A stretch of DNA of 23,357 nt from an uncultured Fretibacterium sp. (GTDB taxonomy: Bacteria; Synergistota; Synergistia; Synergistales; Aminobacteriaceae). The notes beneath the pieces are model-generated. The model saw nothing but the letters and a program-made list of their open reading frames with translations, was not told the DNA's origin and ran no database searches. The stretch covers positions 1 through 23,357 of the forward strand of contig NZ_CALHIQ010000161.1 in NCBI RefSeq assembly GCF_938030725.1, given 5' to 3'. How positions within the stretch are numbered: the first letter of the stretch is position 1; every line of letters begins with the position of its first letter. Positions 21,021 to 23,357 of this stretch are shown here, piece by piece. The translations under genes were made by a program, and so were the position numbers.

Positions 21021-21575
21021 ATGTTATCCTCGGATTTTCTGATGGACCTTGCCAGGCGGATTCAGGAGGGCCTGAAGCTAACGGAGCAGGAGCTGCTCAG
21101 ACGGGCTTCGGAGCCCGCGAGCGAGGGCGACGCGGCAGGCTTTTCCCCCAACGAGGCCATTTCGGGCAGGTCGGCCGACCGCGATCTGGCGGGGAACTTC
21201 GCTGTGGCCATCGCGAAGCTGCTGGACGAAGGGGGCGTCTCCGAGGCGGACCTCGCGGAGAAGCTCGGGTGCCTCGTGGAGGACGTCCACGCCCTGCGCC
21301 GCAGGAGCCCGTCGCTCCCCAGCCGGGAGCTCCTGTCCGTGCTCGCGCTGAAGCTCGCGCTGACGCCGGAGCAGGCGAAGGACCTCTTCCTGGCGGCGGG
21401 CTACGAGTTCTCCAAGTGCGAGGTCAGCGACATCGTGCTCCTCTACTGTCTGGAACAGGGCGTCTTTGACATCGACGAGGTCAACGACGCCCTGACGTGC
21501 TTCAACCTGAAGAGGCTGTCCCCTCAGGCGGCCGTCGTGGAGCTGGATCGACGGGCCTGGGTAACCTTTCACTAA
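21021..21575 (+). CDS. Small helical protein with HTH-like domain
   Basis: A 184-residue protein of unknown role. Residues 58-120 contain a degenerate XRE-like helix-turn-helix (LDEGGVSEADLAEKLGCLVEDVHALRR is split over the recognition region). Residues 120-165 match a pattern I have seen at the end of other HTH and macrodomain proteins: a GY...S followed by DIVLLYCLEQG and FDIDEVNDALTCF, near the family form YDIFEINEALF. The N-terminal 45 residues are Ser/Glu/Ala-rich. No signal peptide is present. ATG 21021 has GGAGG at 6 bases. It lies 28 bases before metG without a terminator, so the two are probably co-transcribed. It may be a regulator or a protein-interaction adaptor; confidence in function is low. 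Confidence 0.75.
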   Translation: MLSSDFLMDLARRIQEGLKLTEQELLRRASEPASEGDAAGFSPNEAISGRSADRDLAGNFAVAIAKLLDEGGVSEADLAEKLGCLVEDVHALRRRSPSLPSRELLSVLALKLALTPEQAKDLFLAAGYEFSKCEVSDIVLLYCLEQGVFDIDEVNDALTCFNLKRLSPQAAVVELDRRAWVTFH

Positions 21576-21603
21576 ACGATAGAATACGTACGGAGGTCTT
21601 TTT

Positions 21604-23357
21604 ATGGACGGAATGGACGAAAGGACTTTTTACATCACGACCCCCATCTACTACGTCAACGATGTCCCTCACATCGGGCACGCCTACACGACGATCGCCT
21701 GCGACGCCATGAGCCGTTACAAGCGCATGAAGGGCTGCGACGTGCGCTTCCTCACCGGAACGGACGAGCACGGACAGAAAATTCAAGCTGCGGCGGAAAA
21801 GAGGGGCGTCACGCCGCAGGACCTCGTGGACCGGATACACCTTAACTTCAAGGAGTTGTGGCGCGTCCTGAACATCAGCAACGACGACTTCATCCGCACG
21901 ACGGAGCCCCGTCACGTCCGCGTCGTTCAGGACATGTTCAAGCGGCTCATGGATCAGGGGGACATCTACAAGGGGGAGTACGAGGGGAAGTACTGCGTCC
22001 CCTGCGAGGCCTACGTCCCGGAGTCCAGCATGGGGCCCGATGGCACCTGCCCGGACTGCGGACGCCCCCTGACGGTCATGAAGGAGGAGAGCTACTTCTT
22101 CCGTGGGTCGCGGTACGTCCCGCAGTTGATCGAACACTACGAAAAGCACGTGAAGGGCGTGATGCCGCGCATCCGCTACAACGAGATCATGAGCTTCCTC
22201 AAGGGGGAGGTGCGGGATCAGTCCGTGTCGCGGACGACGCTGAAGTGGGGCATCCCCGTTCCCGGCGACGAAAAGCACGTGGTTTACGTCTGGTTTGATG
22301 CCCTGATCAACTACGCCTCGGCCATCGGCTACCTGGACGACCGGCCTGCGTTCGACCGCTACTGGCCCCACGTCCGGCACGTGGTGGGGAAGGACATCAT
22401 CCGGTTTCACTGCGTGATATGGCCCCTGATGCTCCTGGCGCTGGGGCTGCCGTTGCCCGTTTCTATCATCGCTCACGGCTGGTGGACCGTCGATGGGGAG
22501 AAGATGAGCAAGTCCAAGGGGAACGTGGTGGACCCCCGCAGGGTGGTGGAGGAGTACGGGCTGGACCCGTTCCGCTACTTCCTGCTGCGCGAGATCCCCT
22601 TTGGGCACGACGGGGACTTCTCCGAGGCGGCGCTCGTGGGGCGCATCAACAGCGACCTGGCCAACGACCTGGGGAACCTGCTGAACCGGACGCTCAAGAT
22701 GATCCAGGACTACCGCGAGGGGAGGGTTCCCGCGGAATCCCTTCGGGAGATGCCTGAGGCGCGCGATCTGCAGTGCCAGGCCCAGGCGGCGCTCGAAGGG
22801 ACGGATGAGGCCATGGAGGACTTCAGCTTTGACGAGGCCCTGAAGCGGATATGGGCCTTCATCGGCCGGGCCAACAAGTTCATCGACGAGACCATGCCTT
22901 GGAGGCTGGCGAAGGAGGGGAATGGTGACGCGCTGGACTCCGTGCTGCTGAACCTCTATGAGGCGTTGCGGCTCTCGGCCCTGATGGTTGCCCCCTTCAT
23001 GCCGGAGACCGCCCAGCGGATATGGGAGCAGCTCGGGCTTGAGGGTGACCCCTTGAAGTGTCTCTACGACGACTTCCGGTGGGGCGCCGCGGCGGGGACG
23101 CGCGTGGGGAGGGCGGAGGTACTCTTCCCGCGCATCGACGTCAAGGAGTGGAAGAAGGCCCACGGCGAGAAGGCCGTGGCGGCGAAGGAGGATAAAGCCA
23201 TGGCGGAGGAGCGCAGGGACGAGATCTCGATCGACGACTTCAGGAGGGTTGAGATGCGCGTGGCGCAGGTGGTCAAGGCGGAGGAGATCCCGAAGTCGCG
23301 CAAGCTCTACAAGCTGGAGGTGGACCTGGGCTACGAGAGGCGCACCGTCTGCTCCGG
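21604..23357 (+). CDS. metG: Methionyl-tRNA synthetase (5' part, runs off the window)
   Basis: Charges tRNA-Met with methionine. The first 584 codons are present without a stop. The class I motifs are TTPIYYVNDVPHIGHAYTT (HIGH at 23-26) and KMSKS at 300-304. A zinc knuckle, C131-x2-C134 and C149-x2-C152 (CVPC and CPDC), is inserted in the catalytic core, as in the 650-residue MetRS type found in Bacillus and Thermotoga. The anticodon-binding domain with its conserved Trp-rich helices spans about 350-500. From about residue 543 (IDDFRRVEMRVAQVV) an EMAPII/Trbp111-like tRNA-binding domain begins and is cut by the window edge after some 40 residues. A Lys/Ala/Glu-rich linker (about 520-540) separates the two. 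ATG 21604 has GGAGG at 7 bases. Confidence 0.97.
   Translation, partial: MDGMDERTFYITTPIYYVNDVPHIGHAYTTIACDAMSRYKRMKGCDVRFLTGTDEHGQKIQAAAEKRGVTPQDLVDRIHLNFKELWRVLNISNDDFIRTTEPRHVRVVQDMFKRLMDQGDIYKGEYEGKYCVPCEAYVPESSMGPDGTCPDCGRPLTVMKEESYFFRGSRYVPQLIEHYEKHVKGVMPRIRYNEIMSFLKGEVRDQSVSRTTLKWGIPVPGDEKHVVYVWFDALINYASAIGYLDDRPAFDRYWPHVRHVVGKDIIRFHCVIWPLMLLALGLPLPVSIIAHGWWTVDGEKMSKSKGNVVDPRRVVEEYGLDPFRYFLLREIPFGHDGDFSEAALVGRINSDLANDLGNLLNRTLKMIQDYREGRVPAESLREMPEARDLQCQAQAALEGTDEAMEDFSFDEALKRIWAFIGRANKFIDETMPWRLAKEGNGDALDSVLLNLYEALRLSALMVAPFMPETAQRIWEQLGLEGDPLKCLYDDFRWGAAAGTRVGRAEVLFPRIDVKEWKKAHGEKAVAAKEDKAMAEERRDEISIDDFRRVEMRVAQVVKAEEIPKSRKLYKLEVDLGYERRTVCS

Noticed and set aside
21580..21585. TAGAAT as a -10 box for metG
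   Set aside because: The predicted start would fall in the ribosome site itself and no -35 box is present; co-transcription with the upstream gene is simpler.

Overview
The window is about 23 kb of high-GC bacterial chromosome with densely packed genes on both strands. The genes suggest an anaerobic, amino-acid-fermenting bacterium with a Gram-negative style of envelope, and a member of the Synergistota is my best guess. The clues are a four-subunit 2-oxoacid:ferredoxin oxidoreductase in delta-alpha-beta-gamma order, a MetRS of the type with a fused C-terminal tRNA-binding domain, HtpG, a signal-peptide TPR protein and an HD-GYP protein. No 16S gene or other decisive marker is present, so the taxonomy is an inference.

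Layout. 1-3117 (+): rpmF (L32), htpG, and a monocistronic 195-residue unknown with its own promoter and terminator. 3178-4420: a LexA/CI-like self-cleaving XRE-S24 repressor (-), divergent from a small membrane-protein gene (+) that may need a -1 frameshift; an operator-like inverted repeat lies between them. 4452-5723 (-): AI-2E-family transporter. 6032-7578 (+): a C-terminally truncated DUF1445 gene overlapping mutY by 4 bases. 7672-7749 (+): tRNA-Pro(CGG) with clear promoter and terminator. 7869-9782 (+): YgiQ-type radical SAM protein, overlapping tail to tail with an EamA/DMT permease (9526-10650, -). 10876-13097 (+): a DUF4365-like protein and an HD-GYP phosphodiesterase. 13211-15998 (+): the kor/oor operon, closed by a strong terminator. 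16074-19426 (-): a secreted TPR protein, a ParA-type ATPase and a small acidic/proline-rich partner, apparently one operon. 19427-19950: a 524-base divergent regulatory region. 19951-20913 (+): DHH phosphoesterase. 21021-21575 (+): a small HTH-like protein. 21604-end (+): metG, cut by the window edge.

Working together. Most genes are housekeeping: translation (rpmF, tRNA-Pro, metG), folding (htpG), repair (mutY), tRNA or RNA modification (ygiQ) and ferredoxin-dependent 2-oxoacid oxidation (korDABC). The less ordinary parts are the S24 repressor facing a small membrane protein, which looks like a damage-inducible switch; the TPR-ParA-partner operon, which looks like a positioning module for an envelope or periplasmic structure; and the DUF4365-like protein, whose usual QxK active-site signature reads QxR. 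I saw no CRISPR array, insertion sequence, integrase, rRNA or replication origin.
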